Shown here one piece after another: positions 25,052-37,466 of a DNA stretch of 64,000 nucleotides. Numbering within the stretch: position 1 is the first letter of the stretch; the number at the start of each line of letters is the position of its first letter. The stretch covers positions 1,798,001 through 1,862,000 of the forward strand of contig CM070914.1 in NCBI GenBank assembly GCA_036417435.1, in the 5' to 3' direction. Source of the stretch: Inia geoffrensis. Lineage: Eukaryota > Chordata > Mammalia > Artiodactyla > Iniidae. The position numbers and the translations under genes were made by a program. The notes beneath the pieces are model-generated. The model did no database searches. It saw only the letters and a program-made list of their open reading frames with translations, and was not told the origin of the DNA.

Positions 25052-26480
25052 GTGCTGGGGTACTTACGCTGCTCCAAAAGAGAGTGCAGTGCGTTTCCCT
25101 ACACTCAGCATACACAGAGTGGCTCCAAAGGGCTACGGGACTGGATGTTGCTCAACAGACACAGGTGGGCCTGGGAGTACCTAGTGTACCTGGCAGTAAC
25201 AGGATGCCCACATGAGCCTCCTAGGTGTCTGTAAAATCATACTGCCATTTAAGATATGCAGAGCAGAGGTCACATGCTCATGGAAAGTGCTGGACACCTC
25301 CATTCCTACAAGCAAATCAAAGCCTAACCTCCAGGCATGTGTTTATGCTGGGTGCGCATTGTGACGCAGCATGGTAAGATGCTGACTTTCGCCTGGAGCA
25401 CACTGACTTCACGTACGAGGTCTTCTAAGTATTCAAGGCAGAGTGTTTTCTCATGGCAGCTCACCCTCAGGGCCATGACAAAGAGTTCCTGGGGACATCG
25501 GATTCACCACAAATGTGGTCCTGACGGTGCTCCAGGACTCTGGAAATGTAGCTCTCCTCCCGGGACATGCGGTGTGCAGCCCGTCACTCGGCACGTACAG
25601 AGGCCCTCCGATGTACAGACCAGTGAGCCTCCATGTGGCTCAGCCTTCCCACAGGGCTCTGGAGGTACTCAGTGAACTTGGAGGAAAAATGATGCACAAC
25701 CGAGGGCCCTAGGAGTCCTCCAAAGGGTTCTTCCTTTAAAATAAATCCCAACAGCGATGAAGAACTCATGGAGACAGTTGCATGCCTCCCTTTTTACACG
25801 GCTACTCAGGGTTTAATGTGGCGACGTGTTCTCTCACTGTTTCACTTTAGTTCTAGAGACTGTCATGCTCACCACCACCGAGGCCATGGAAGCACCTTGT
25901 TTGGACACAGCCAATTCATATTTTTCCCCGAAGCATTCTTACAGGGTTGAGAGGCCTGTCAACAGCAGAGAATGTCAGGTAGTTTCTAGGCAGCATGAAT
26001 GGAGCCTTCAAATTGAGAAAACAAGTCTAGTTCCAGCAGGCCCCGATTTCCACGCGCACACTCATCATACGTCCCTCGGGTTTCTAACAAGTCCAAAGGG
26101 AGACAAGGTTACCCAGTGTTTCCTTCCCTGAATCAACTTGTCGAAGTAGGGTTTTGTGCATCATGCGAACTGCCTCAACCAAGCAACGCACTTGGTATGT
26201 GTGGGGCCGTCTGACTCTTCAAAAGTCTGCAGTGCCACGGGAAGAGCAGGCCTGAAATTGCAGTCAGAACGCACGCTGACTCTCTCCTGGCGCCAGGGTG
26301 AGTTCAGGCAGGAGGCCGTACATGGAATGCGAAGCCCAGGGTTTCTCTGAGTGCAGCTCAGACTAGGGTAATGGGTAAAATTTCGACGGCCTGAGGGACG
26401 TGCCAGAACGGAGTTCCTGAACTTCTGTGAGTGCTGGGGTACTTAAGCTGCTCCAAAACAGAGTGCAGTGCGTTTCCCTG
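23723..26480. repeat. 2,758-bp dimer, copy 1
   Basis: Two consecutive units repeat as a pair with a 2,758-bp offset. Shared markers include CCCTATGAGTCC, TTTCGCCTGGAG, GCTCCAAAAGAGAG and GAACGGAGTTCC. Differences seen against the next copy are 23951 C versus 26709 T, and the G-to-C change near 28860 in copy 2. Confidence 0.9.
25052..26430 (+). repeat. Satellite unit 19 (1,379 bp)
   Basis: Subfamily I; dimer partner of unit 18 and copied as unit 21. Marked by CTTACGCTGCTCC, AAAAGAGAGTGC and TTTCGCCTGG. Confidence 0.97.
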
Positions 26481-27809
26481 CACTCAGCATACACAGAGTG
26501 GCTCCAAAGGGCTACGGGACTGGATGTTGCTCAACAGACACAGGTGGGCCTGGGAGTACTTAGTGTACCTGGCAGTAACAGGATGCCCACATGAGCCTCC
26601 TAGGTGTCTGTAAAATCATACTGCCATTTAAGATATGCAGAGCAGAGGTCACATGCTCATGGAAAATGCTGGACACCTCCGTTCCTACAAGTAAATCAAA
26701 GCCTAACCTCCAGGCATGTATTTATGCTGGGTGTGCATTGTGACGCAGCATGGTAAGATGCTGACTTTCTCCTGGAGCACACTGACTTCACGTACGAGGT
26801 CTTCTAAGTATTCAAGGCAGAGTGTTTTCTCATGGCAGCTCACCCTCAGTGCCATGACAAAGAGTTCCTGGGGACATCGGATTCAGCAGAAACGTGGTCC
26901 TGACGGTGCTCCAGGACTCTGGAAATGTAGCTCTCCTCCCGGGACATGCGGTGTGCAGCCCGTCACTCGGCACGTACAGAGGCCCTCCGATGTACAGACC
27001 AGTGGGCCTCCATGTGGCTCAGCCTTCCCACAGGGCTCTGGAGGTACTCAGTGAACTTGGAGGAAAAACGATGCACAACCGAGGGCCCTATGAGTCCTCC
27101 AAAGGGTACTTCCTTTAAAATAAATCCCAACAGCGGTGAAGAACTCATGGAGACAGTTGCATGCCTCCCTTTTTACACGGCTACTCAGGGTCTAACGTGG
27201 AGACGTGTTCTCTCATTGTTTCACTTTAGTTCTAGAGACTGTCATGCTCACCACCACCGAGGCCATGGAAGCACCTTGTTTGGACAGAGCCAATTCATAT
27301 TTTTCCCCGAAGCATTCTTACAGGGTTGAGAGGCCTGTCAACAGCAGAGAATGTCAGGTAGTTTCTAGGCAGCATGAATGGAGCCTTCAAATTGAGAAAA
27401 CAAGTCTAGTTCCAGCAGACCCCGATTTCCACGCGCACACTCATCATACGTCCCTCGGGTTTCTAACAAGTCCAAAGGGAGACAAGGTTACCCAGTGTTT
27501 CCTTCCCTGAATCAACTTGTCGAAGTAGGGTTTTGTGCATCATGCGCACTGCCTCAACCAAGCAACGCACTTGGTATGTGTGGGGCCGTCTGACTCTTCA
27601 AAAGTCTGCAGTGCCACGGGAAGAGCAGGCCTGAAATTGCAGTCAGAACGCACGCTGACTCTCTCCTGGCGCCAGGGTGAGTTCAGGCAGGAGGCCGTAC
27701 ATGGAATGCGAAGCCCAGGGTTTCTCTGAGTGCAGCTCAGACTAGGGTAATGGGTAAAATTTCGACGGCCTGAGGGACGTGCCAGAACGGTGTTCCTGAA
27801 CCTCTGTGA
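26431..27809 (+). repeat. Satellite unit 20 (1,379 bp)
   Basis: Copy of unit 18 at 2,758 bp. Differs at its start by CCCTGCACTC near 26480. Confidence 0.97.
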
Positions 27810-29238
27810 GTGCTGGGGTACTTACGCTGCTCCAAAAGAGAGTGCAGTGCGTTTCCCTACACTCAGCATACACAGAGTGGCTCCAAAGGGCTACGGGACT
27901 GGATGTTGCTCAACAGACACAGGTGGGCCTGGGAGTACCTAGTGTACCTGGCAGTAACAGGATGCCCACATGAGCCTCCTAGGTGTCTGTAAAATCATAC
28001 TGCCATTTAAGATATGCAGAGCAGAGGTCACATGCTCATGGAAAGTGCTGGACACCTCCATTCCTACAAGCAAATCAAAGCCTAACCTCCAGGCATGTGT
28101 TTATGCTGGGTGCGCATTGTGACGCAGCATGGTAAGATGCTGACTTTCGCCTGGAGCACACTGACTTCACGTACGAGGTCTTCTAAGTATTCAAGGCAGA
28201 GTGTTTTCTCATGGCAGCTCACCCTCAGGGCCATGACAAAGAGTTCCTGGGGACATCGGATTCACCACAAATGTGGTCCTGACGGTGCTCCAGGACTCTG
28301 GAAATGTAGCTCTCCTCCCGGGACATGCGGTGTGCAGCCCGTCACTCGGCACGTACAGAGGCCCTCCGATGTACAGACCAGTGAGCCTCCATGTGGCTCA
28401 GCCTTCCCACAGGGCTCTGGAGGTACTCAGTGAACTTGGAGGAAAAATGATGCACAACCGAGGGCCCTAGGAGTCCTCCAAAGGGTTCTTCCTTTAAAAT
28501 AAATCCCAACAGCGATGAAGAACTCATGGAGACAGTTGCATGCCTCCCTTTTTACACGGCTACTCAGGGTTTAATGTGGCGACGTGTTCTCTCACTGTTT
28601 CACTTTAGTTCTAGAGACTGTCATGCTCACCACCACCGAGGCCATGGAAGCACCTTGTTTGGACACAGCCAATTCATATTTTTCCCCGAAGCATTCTTAC
28701 AGGGTTGAGAGGCCTGTCAACAGCAGAGAATGTCAGGTAGTTTCTAGGCAGCATGAATGGAGCCTTCAAATTGAGAAAACAAGTCTAGTTCCAGCAGGCC
28801 CCGATTTCCACGCGCACACTCATCATACGTCCCTCGGGTTTCTAACAAGTCCAAAGGGACACAAGGTTACCCAGTGTTTCCTTCCCTGAATCAACTTGTC
28901 GAAGTAGGGTTTTGTGCATCATGCGAACTGCCTCAACCAAGCAACGCACTTGGTATGTGTGGGGCCGTCTGACTCTTCAAAAGTCTGCAGTGCCACGGGA
29001 AGAGCAGGCCTGAAATTGCAGTCAGAACGCACGCTGACTCTCTCCTGGCGCCAGGGTGAGTTCAGGCAGGAGGCCGTACATGGAATGCGAAGCCCAGGGT
29101 TTCTCTGAGTGCAGCTCAGACTAGGGTAATGGGTAAAATTTCGACGGCCTGAGGGACGTGCCAGAACGGAGTTCCTGAACTTCTGTGAGTGCTGGGGTAC
29201 TTAAGCTGCTCCAAAACAGAGTGCAGTGCGTTTCCCTG
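26481..29238. repeat. 2,758-bp dimer, copy 2
   Basis: Second copy of the dimer beginning at 23,723. Homology continues a little further, to about 29,326, where unit 22 carries the TACTG insertion. Confidence 0.9.
27810..29188 (+). repeat. Satellite unit 21 (1,379 bp)
   Basis: Copy of unit 19 at 2,758 bp, with a private AAGGGACACAAGG change near 28860. Confidence 0.97.
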
Positions 29239-30572
29239 CACTCAGCATACACAGAGTGGCTCCAAAGGGCTACGGGACTGGATGTTGCTCAACAGACACA
29301 GGTGGGCCTGGGAGTACTTAGTGTACTGTACCTGGCAGCAACAGATTGCCCACATGAGCCTCCTAGGTGTCTGTAAAATCATACTGCCATTTAAGATATG
29401 CAGAGCAGAGGTCACATGCTCATGGAAAGTGCTGGACACCTCCGTTCCTACAAGCAAATCAAAGCCTAACCTCCAGGCATGTGTTTATGCTGGGTGCGCA
29501 TTGTGACGCAGCATGGTAAGATGCTGACTTTCTCCTGGAGCACACTGACTTCACGTACGAGGTCTTCAAAGTATTCAAGGCAGAGTGTTTTCTCATGGAG
29601 GCTCACCCTCAGGGCCATGACAAAGACTTCCTGGGGACTTCAGACTCACCAGAAATGTGGTCCTCACGGTCCTCCAGGACTCTGGAAATGTAGCTCTCCT
29701 CCCGGGACATGCGGTGTGCAGCCCGTCACCCGGCACGTACAGGGGCCCTCCGATGTACAGACCAGTGGGCCTCCATGTGGCTCAGCCTTCCCACAGGGCT
29801 CTGGAGGTACTCAGTGAACTTGGAGGAAAAACGATGTACAACCGAGGGCCCTAGGAGTCCTCCAAAGGGTACTTCCTTTAAAATAAATACCAACAGCGGT
29901 GAAGAACTCATGGAGACAGTTGCATGCCTCCCTTTTTACACGGCTACTCAGGGTCTAACGTGGAGACGTGTTCTCTCATTGTTTCACTTTAGTTCTAGAG
30001 ACTGTCATGCTCACCACCACCGAGGCCATGGAAGCACCTTGTTTGGACAGAGCCAATTCATATTTTTCCCCGAAGCATTCTTACAGGGTTGAGAGGCCTG
30101 TCAACAGCAGAGAATTTCAGGTAGTTTCTAGGCAGCATGAATGGAGCCTTCAAATTGAGAAAACAAGTCTAGTTCCAGCAGGCCCCGATTTCCACGCGCA
30201 CACTCATCATACGTCCCTCGGGTTTCTAACAAGTCCAAAGGGAGACAAGGTTACCCAGTGTTTCCTTCCCTGAATCAACTTGTCGAAGTAGGGTTGTGTG
30301 CATCATGCGAACTGCCTCAACCAAGCAACGCACTTGGTATGTGTGGGGCCGTCTGACTCTTCAAAAGTCTGCAGTGCCACGGGAAGAGAAGGCCTGAAAT
30401 TGCAGTCAGAACGCACGCTGACTCTCTCCTGGCGCCAGGGTGAGTTCAGGCAGGAGGCCCTACATGGAATGCGAATCCCAGGGTTTCTCTGAGTGCAGCT
30501 CAGACTAGGGTAATGGGTAAAATTTCGACGGCCTGGGGGACGTGCCAGAACGGTGTTCCTGAACCTCTGTGA
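29189..30572 (+). repeat. Satellite unit 22 (1,384 bp), hybrid
   Basis: Begins like unit 20 and then carries the five-base TACTG gain near 29326. From 29,601 it pairs with unit 4. The stretch between holds several private changes (GGCAGCAACAGATTG, GGTCTTCAAAG, CATGGAGGCTC). Confidence 0.97.
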
Positions 30573-31951
30573 GTGCTGGGGTACTTAAGCTGCTCCAAAA
30601 CAGAGTGCAGTGCGTTTCCCTACACTCAGCATACACAGAGTGGCTCTAAAGGGCTACGGGACTGGATGTTGCTCAACAGACACAGGTGGGCCTGGGAGTA
30701 CTTAGTGTACCTGGCAGTAACAGGATGCCCACATGAGCCTCCTAGGTGTCTGTAAAATCATACTGCCATTTAAGATATGCAGAGCAGAGGTCACATGCTC
30801 ATGGAAAGTGCTGGACACCTCCATTCCTACAATTAAATCGAAGCCTAACCTCCAGGCATGTATTTATGCTGGGTGTGCATTGTGACGCAGCATGGTAAGA
30901 TGTTGACTTTCTCCTGGAGCACACTGACTTCACGTACGAGGTCTTCTATGTATTCAAGGCAGAGTGTTTTCTCATGGCAGCTCACCCTCAGGGTCATGAC
31001 AAAGACTTCCTGGGGACATCGGACTCACCAGAAATGTGGTCCTGACGGTGCTCCAGGACTCTGTAAATGTAGCTCTCTTCCCGGGACATGCGGTGTGCAG
31101 CCCGTCACTCGGCACGTACAGTGGCCCTCCGATGTACAGACCAGTGGGCCTCCATGTGGCTCAGCCTTCCCACAGGGCTCTGGAGGTACTCAGTGAACTT
31201 GGAGGAAAAACGATGCAAAACCGAGGGCCCTAGGAGTCCTCCAAAGGGTACTTCCTTTAAAATAAACCCCAACAGCGGTGAAGAACTCATGGAGACAGTT
31301 GCATGCCTCCCTTTTTACACGGCTACTCAGGGTCTAACGTGGAGACGTGGTCTCTCATTTTTTCACTTTAGTTCTAGAGACTGTCATGCTCACCACCACC
31401 GAGGCCTTGGAAGCTCCTTGTTTGGACAGAGCCAATTCATATTTTTCCCCGAAGCATTCTTACAGGGTTGAGAGACCTGTCAACAGCAGAGAATGTCAGG
31501 TAGTTTCTAGGCAGCATGAATGGAGCCTTCAAATTGAGAAAACAAGCCTAGTTCCAGCAGGCCCCGATTTCCACGGGCACACTCATCCTACGCCCCTCGG
31601 CTTTCTAACAAGTCCAAAGGGAGACAAGGTTACCCAGTGTTTCCTTCCCTGAATCAACTTGTCGAAGTAGGGTTTTGTGCATCATGTGAACTGCTTCAAC
31701 CAAGCAACGCACTTGGTATGTGTGGGGCCGTCAGACTCTTCAAAACTCTGCAGTGCCACGGGAAGAGCAGGCCTGAAGTTGCAGTCAGAACGCACGCTGA
31801 CTCTCTCCTGGCGCCAGGGTGAGTTCAGGCAGGAGGCCGTACATGGAATGCGAAGCCCAGGGTTTCTCTGAGTGCAGCTCAGACTAGGGTAATGGGTAAA
31901 ATTTCGACGGCCTGAGAGACGTGCCAGAACGGTGTTCCTGAACCTCTGTGA
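30573..31951 (+). repeat. Satellite unit 23 (1,379 bp)
   Basis: Subfamily I, copy of unit 5, with GGCTCTAAAGG near 30647 private to this copy. Confidence 0.97.
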
Positions 31952-33330
31952 GTGCTGGGGTACTTAAGCTGCTCCAAAACAGAGTGCAGTGCGTTTCCCT
32001 ACACTCAGCATACACAGAGTGGCTCCAAAGGGCTACGGGACTGGATGTTGCTCAACAGACACAGGTGGGCCTGGGAGTACCTAGTGTACCTGGCAGTAAC
32101 AGGATGCCCACATGAGCCTCCTCGGTGTCTGTAAAATCATACTGCCATTTAAGATATGCAGAGCAGAGGTCACATGCTCATGGAAAGTGCTGGACACCTC
32201 CGTTCCTACAAGCAAATCAAAGCCTAACCTCCAGGCATGTGTTTATGCTGGGTGCGCATTGTGACGCAGCATGGTAAGATGCTGACTTTCTCCTGGAGCA
32301 CACTGACTTCACGTACGAGGTCTTCTAAGTATTCAAGACAGAGTGTTTTCTCATGGCAGCTCACCCTCAGGGCCATGACAAAGAGTTCCTGGGGACATCG
32401 GATTGACCAGAAATGTGGTCCTGACGGTGCTCCAGGACTCTGGAAATGTAGCTCTCCTCCCGGGACATGCGGTGTGCAGCCCGTCACTCGGCACGTACAG
32501 AGGCCCTCCGATGTATAGACCAGTGGGCCTCCATGTGGCTCAGCCTTCCCACAGGGCTCTGGAGGTACTCAGTGAACTTGGAGGAAAAATGATGCACAAC
32601 CGAGAGCCCTAGGAGTCCTCCAAAGGGTTCTTCCTTTAAAATAAATCCCAACAGCGATGAAGAACTCATGGAGACAGTTGCATGCCTCCCTTTTTACGCG
32701 GCTACTCAGGGTCTAACGTGGAGAAGTGGTCTCTCATTGTTTCACTTTAGTTCTAGAGACTGTCATGCTCACCACCACCGAGGCCATGGAAGCACCTTGT
32801 TTGGACACAGCCAATTCATATTTTTCCCCGAAGCATTCTTACAGGGTTGAGAGGCCTGTCAACAGCAGACAATGTCAGGTAGTTCCTAGGCAGCATGAAT
32901 GGAGCCTTCAAATTGAGAAAACAAGTCTAGTTCCAGCAGGCCCCGATTTCCACGCGCACACTCATCATACGTCCCTCGGGTTTCTAACAAGTCCAAAGGG
33001 AGACAAGGTTACCCAGTTTTTCCTTCCCTGAATCAACTTGTCGAAGTAGGGTTTTGTGCATCATGCGAACTGCCTCAACCAAGCAACGCACTTGGTATGT
33101 GTGGGGCTGTCTGACTCTTCAAAAGTCTGCAGTGCCACGGGAAGAGCAGGCCTGAAATTGCAGTCAGAACGCACGCTGACTCTCTCCTGGCGCCAGGGTG
33201 AGTTCAGGCAGGAGGCCGTACATGGAATGCGAAGCCCAGGGTTTCTCTGAGTGCAGCTCAGACTAGGGTAATGGGTAAAATTTCGACGGCCTGGGGGACG
33301 TGCCAGAACGGTGTTCCTGAACCTCTGTGA
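31952..33330 (+). repeat. Satellite unit 24 (1,379 bp)
   Basis: Subfamily I, copy of unit 6. Retains the common GACTCTCTCC where unit 6 has GACTGTCTCC. Confidence 0.97.
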
Positions 33331-34709
33331 GTGCTGGGGTACTTACGCTGCTCCAAAACAGAGTGCAGTGCGTTTCCCTACACTCAGCATACACAGAGTG
33401 GCTCCAAAGGGCTACGGGACTGGATGTTGCTCAACAGAGACAGGTGGGCCTGGGAGTACTTAGTGTACCTGGCAGTAACAGGATGCCCACATGAGCCTCC
33501 TAGGTGTCTGTAAAATCATACTGCCATTTAAGATATGCAGAGCAGTGGTCACATGCTCATGGAAAGTGCTGGACACCTCCGTTCCTACAATTAAATCGAA
33601 GCCTAACCTCCAGAAATGTATTTATGCTGGGTGCGCATTGTGACGCAGCATGGTAAGATGTTGACTTTCTCCTGGAGCACACTGACTTCACGTACGAGGT
33701 CTTCTAAGTATTCAAGACAGAGTGTTTTCTCATGGCAGCTCACCATCAGGGCCATGACAAAGAGTTCCTGGGGACATCGGATTGACCAGAAATGTGGTCC
33801 TGACGGTGCTCCAGGACTCTGGAAATGTAGCTCTCCTCCCGGGACATGCGGTGTGCAGCCCGTCACTCGGCACGTACAGAGGCCCTCCGATGTATAGACC
33901 AGTGGGCCTCCCTGTGGCTCAGCCTTCCCACAGGGCTCTGGAGGTACTCAGTGAACTTGGAGGAAAAATGATGCACAACCGAGGGCCCTAGGAGTCCTCC
34001 AAAGGGTTCTTCCTTTAAAATAAATCCCAACAGCGATGAAGAACTCATGGAGACAGTTGCATGCCTCCCTTTTTACGCGGCTACTCAGGGTCTAACGTGG
34101 AGAAGTGGTCTCTCATTGTTTCGCTTTAGTTCTAGAGACTGTCATGCTCACCACCACCGAGGCCATGGAAGCACCTTGTTTGGACACAGCCAATTCATAT
34201 TTTTCCCCGAAGCATTCTTACAGGGTTGAGAGGCCTGTCAACAGCAGACAATGTCAGGTAGTTCCTAGGCAGCATGAATGGAGCCTTCAAATTGAGAAAA
34301 CAAGTCTAGTTCCAGCAGGCCCCGATTTCCACGCGCACACTCATCATACGTCCCGCGGGTTTCTAACAAGTCCAAAGGGAGACAAGGTTACCCAGTGTTT
34401 CCTTCCCTGAATCAACTTGTCGAAGTAGGGTTTTGTGCATCATGCGAACTGCCTCAACCAAGCAACGCACTTGGTATGTGTGGGGCCGTCTGACTCTTCA
34501 AAAGTCTGCAGTGCCACGGGAAGAGCAGGCCTGAAATTGCAGTCAGAACGCACGCTGACTCTCTCCTGGCGCCAGGGTGAGTTCAGGCAGGAGGCCGTAC
34601 ATGGAATGCGAAGCCCAGGGTTTCTCTGAGTGCAGCTCAGACTAGGGTAATGGGTAAAATTTCGACGGCCTGAGGGACGTGCCAGAACGGTGTTCCTGAA
34701 CTTCTGTGA
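33331..34709 (+). repeat. Satellite unit 25 (1,379 bp)
   Basis: Subfamily I, copy of unit 7 with a normal landmark and a private GTTTCGCTTTAG near 34123. Confidence 0.97.
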
Positions 34710-36087
34710 GTGCTGGGGTACTTAAGCTGCTCCAAAACAGAGTGCAGTGCGTTTCCCTACACTCAGCATACACAGAGTGGCTCCAAAGGGCTACGGGACT
34801 GGATGTTGCTCAACAGACACAGGTGGGCCTTGGAGTACTTAGTGTACCTGGCAGTAACAGGATGCCCACATGAGCCTCCTACGTGTCTGTAAAATCATAC
34901 TGCCATTTAAGATATGCAGAGCAGAGGTCACATGCTCATGGAAAATGCTGGACACCTCCGTTCCTACAAGTAAATCAAAGCCTAACCTCCAGGCATGTAT
35001 TTATGCTGGGTGCGCATTGTGACGCAGCATAGTAAGATGCTGACTTTCTCCTGGAGCACACTGACTTAACGTACGAGGTCTTCTAAGTATTCAAGGCAGA
35101 GTGTTTTCTCATGGCAGCTCACCCTCAGGGCCATGAAAAAGACTTCCTGGGGACATCGGACTCACCAGAAATGTGGTCCTGACGGTGCTCCAGGACTCTG
35201 GAAATGTAGCTCTCCTCCCGGGACATGCGGTGTGCAGCCCGTCACTCGGCACGTACAGAGGCCCTCCGATGTACAGACCAGTGAGCCTCCATGTGGCTCA
35301 GCCTTCCCACAGGGCTCTGGAGGTACTCAGTGAACTTGGAGGAAAAATGATGCACAACCGAGGGCCCTAGGAGTCCTCCAAAGGGTCCTTCCTTAAAATA
35401 AATCCCAACAGCGATGAAGAACTCATGGAGACAGTTCCATGCCTCCCTTTTTACACGGCTACTCAGGGTTTAATGTGGCGACCTGTTCTCTCACTGTTTC
35501 ACTTTAGTTCTAGAGACTGTCATGCTCACCACCACCGAGGCCATGGAAGCACCTTGTTTGGACAGAGCCATTTCATATTTTTCCCCGAAGCATTCTTACA
35601 GGGTTGAGAGGCCTGTCAACAGCAGAGAATGTCAGGTAGTTTCTAGGCAGCATGAATGGAGCCTTCAAATTGAGAAAACAAGTCTAGTTCCAGCAGGCCC
35701 CGATTTCCACGCGCACACTCATCATACGTCCCTCGGGTTTCTAACAAGTCCAAAGGGAGACAAGGTTACCCAGTGTTTCCTTCCCTGAATCAACTTGTCG
35801 AAGTAGGGTTTTGTGCATCATGCGAACTGCCTCAACCAAGCAACGCACTTGGTATGTGTGGGGCCGTCTGACTCTTCAAAAGTCTGCAGTGCCACGGGAA
35901 GAGCAGGCCTGAAATTGCAGTCAGAACGCACGCTGACTCTCTCCTGGCGCCAGGGTGAGTTCAGGCAGGAGGCCGTACATGGAATGCGAAGCCCAGGGTT
36001 TCTCTGAGTGCAGCTCAGACTAGGGTAATGGGTAAAATTTCGACGGCCTGAGGGACGTGCCAGAACGGTGTTCCTGAACCTCTGTGA
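34710..36087 (+). repeat. Satellite unit 26 (1,378 bp)
   Basis: Copy of unit 8. One T is missing in CCTTCCTTAAAATAAA near 35393, which unit 8 retains. Both are therefore 1,378 bp for different reasons. Confidence 0.97.
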
Positions 36088-37466
36088 GTGCTGGGGTACT
36101 TACGCTGCTCCAAAACAGAGTGCAGTGCGTTTCCCTACACTCAGCATACACAGAGTGGCTCCAAAGGGCTACGGGACTGGATGTTGCTCAACAGACACAG
36201 GTGGGCCTGGGAGTACTTAGTGTACCTGGCAGTAACAGGATGCCCACATGAGCCTCCTAGGTGTCTGTAAAATCATACTGCCATTTTAGATATGCAGAGC
36301 AGAGGTCACATGCTCATGGAAAGTGCTGGACACCTCCGTTCCTACAATTAAATCGAAGCCTAACCTCCAGGCATGTATTTATGCTGGGTGCGCATTGTGA
36401 CGCAGCATGGTAAGATGTTGACTTTCTCCTGGAGCACACTGACTTCACGTACGAGGTCTTCTAAATATTCAAGGCAGAGTGTTTTCTCATGGCAGCTCAC
36501 CCTCAGGGCCATGACAAAGACTTCCTGGGGACATCGGACTCACCAGAAATGTGGTCCTGACGGTGCTCCAGGACTCTGGAAATGTAGCTCTCCTCCCGGG
36601 ACATGCGGTGTGCAGCCCGTCACTCGGCACGTACAGAGGCCCTCCGATGTACAGACCAGTGGGCCTCCATGTGGCTCAGCCTTCCCACAGGGCTCTGGAG
36701 GTACTCAGTGAACTTAGAGGAAAAATGATGCACAACCGAGGGCCCTAGGAGTCCTCCAAAGGTTACTTCCTTTAAAATAAATCCCAACAGCGATGAAGAA
36801 CTCATGGAGACAGTTGCATGCCTCCCTTTTTACACGGCTACTCAGGGTCTAACGTGGAGACGTGTTCTCTCATTGTTTCACTTTAGTTCTACAGACTGTC
36901 ATGCTCACCACCACCGAGGCCATGGAAGCACCTTGTTTGGACACAGCCAATTCATATTTTTCCCCGAAGCATTCTTACAGGGTTGAGAGGCCTGTCAACA
37001 GCAGACAATGTCAGGTAGTTTCTAGGCAGCATGAATGGAGCCTTCGAATTGAGAAAACAAGTCTAGTTCCAGCAGGCCCCGATTTCCACGCGCACACTCA
37101 TCATACGTCCCTCGGGTTTCTAACAAATCCAAAGGGAGACAAGGTTACCCAGTGTTTCCTTCCCTGAATCAACTTGTCGAAGTAGGGTTTTGTGCATCAT
37201 GCGAACTGCCTCAACCAAGCAACGCACTTGGTATGTGTGGGGCCGTCTGACTCTTCAAAACTCTGCAGTGCCACGGGAAGAGCAGGCCTGAAGTTGCAGT
37301 CAGAACGCACGCTGACTCTCTCCTGGCGCCAGGGTGAGTTCAGGCAGGAGGCCGTACATGGAATGCGAAGCCCAGGGTTTCTCTGAGTGCAGCTCAGACT
37401 AGGGTAATGGGTAAAATTTCGACGGCCTGAGGGACGTGCCAGAACGGTGTTCCTGAACCTCTGTGA
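36088..37466 (+). repeat. Satellite unit 27 (1,379 bp)
   Basis: First 773 bp pair with unit 9. The tail carries CAAAACTCTGC and CCTGAAGTTGC, otherwise seen in units 5 and 23, so this unit is a mosaic. Confidence 0.97.

Larger units (their letters stand above)
24092..29600. repeat. Four-unit in-register insertion within copy 2
   Basis: This block has no counterpart at the matching point of copy 1 (junction 4,770-4,781). It begins with sequence close to the second half of unit 14 (offset 5,516 bp, including the shared CAGCAGAAACG and CAGACCCCG variants) and contains two copies of a 2,758-bp dimer. Its insertion leaves the tandem phase intact, as expected for unequal exchange between misaligned units rather than for a mobile element. 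Confidence 0.85.
29601..36860. repeat. Large duplication, right segment, copy 2
   Basis: Partner of 4,770-12,029. Its offset exceeds that of the left segment by 5,521 bp, which is four 1,379-bp units plus the five-base insertion in unit 22. The two segments therefore form one duplication split by an in-register insertion. Confidence 0.92.

Noticed and set aside
24092..29600. Transposon insertion explaining the four-unit block
   Set aside because: The block consists of the same satellite in register, with no terminal repeats, target-site duplication or foreign sequence.
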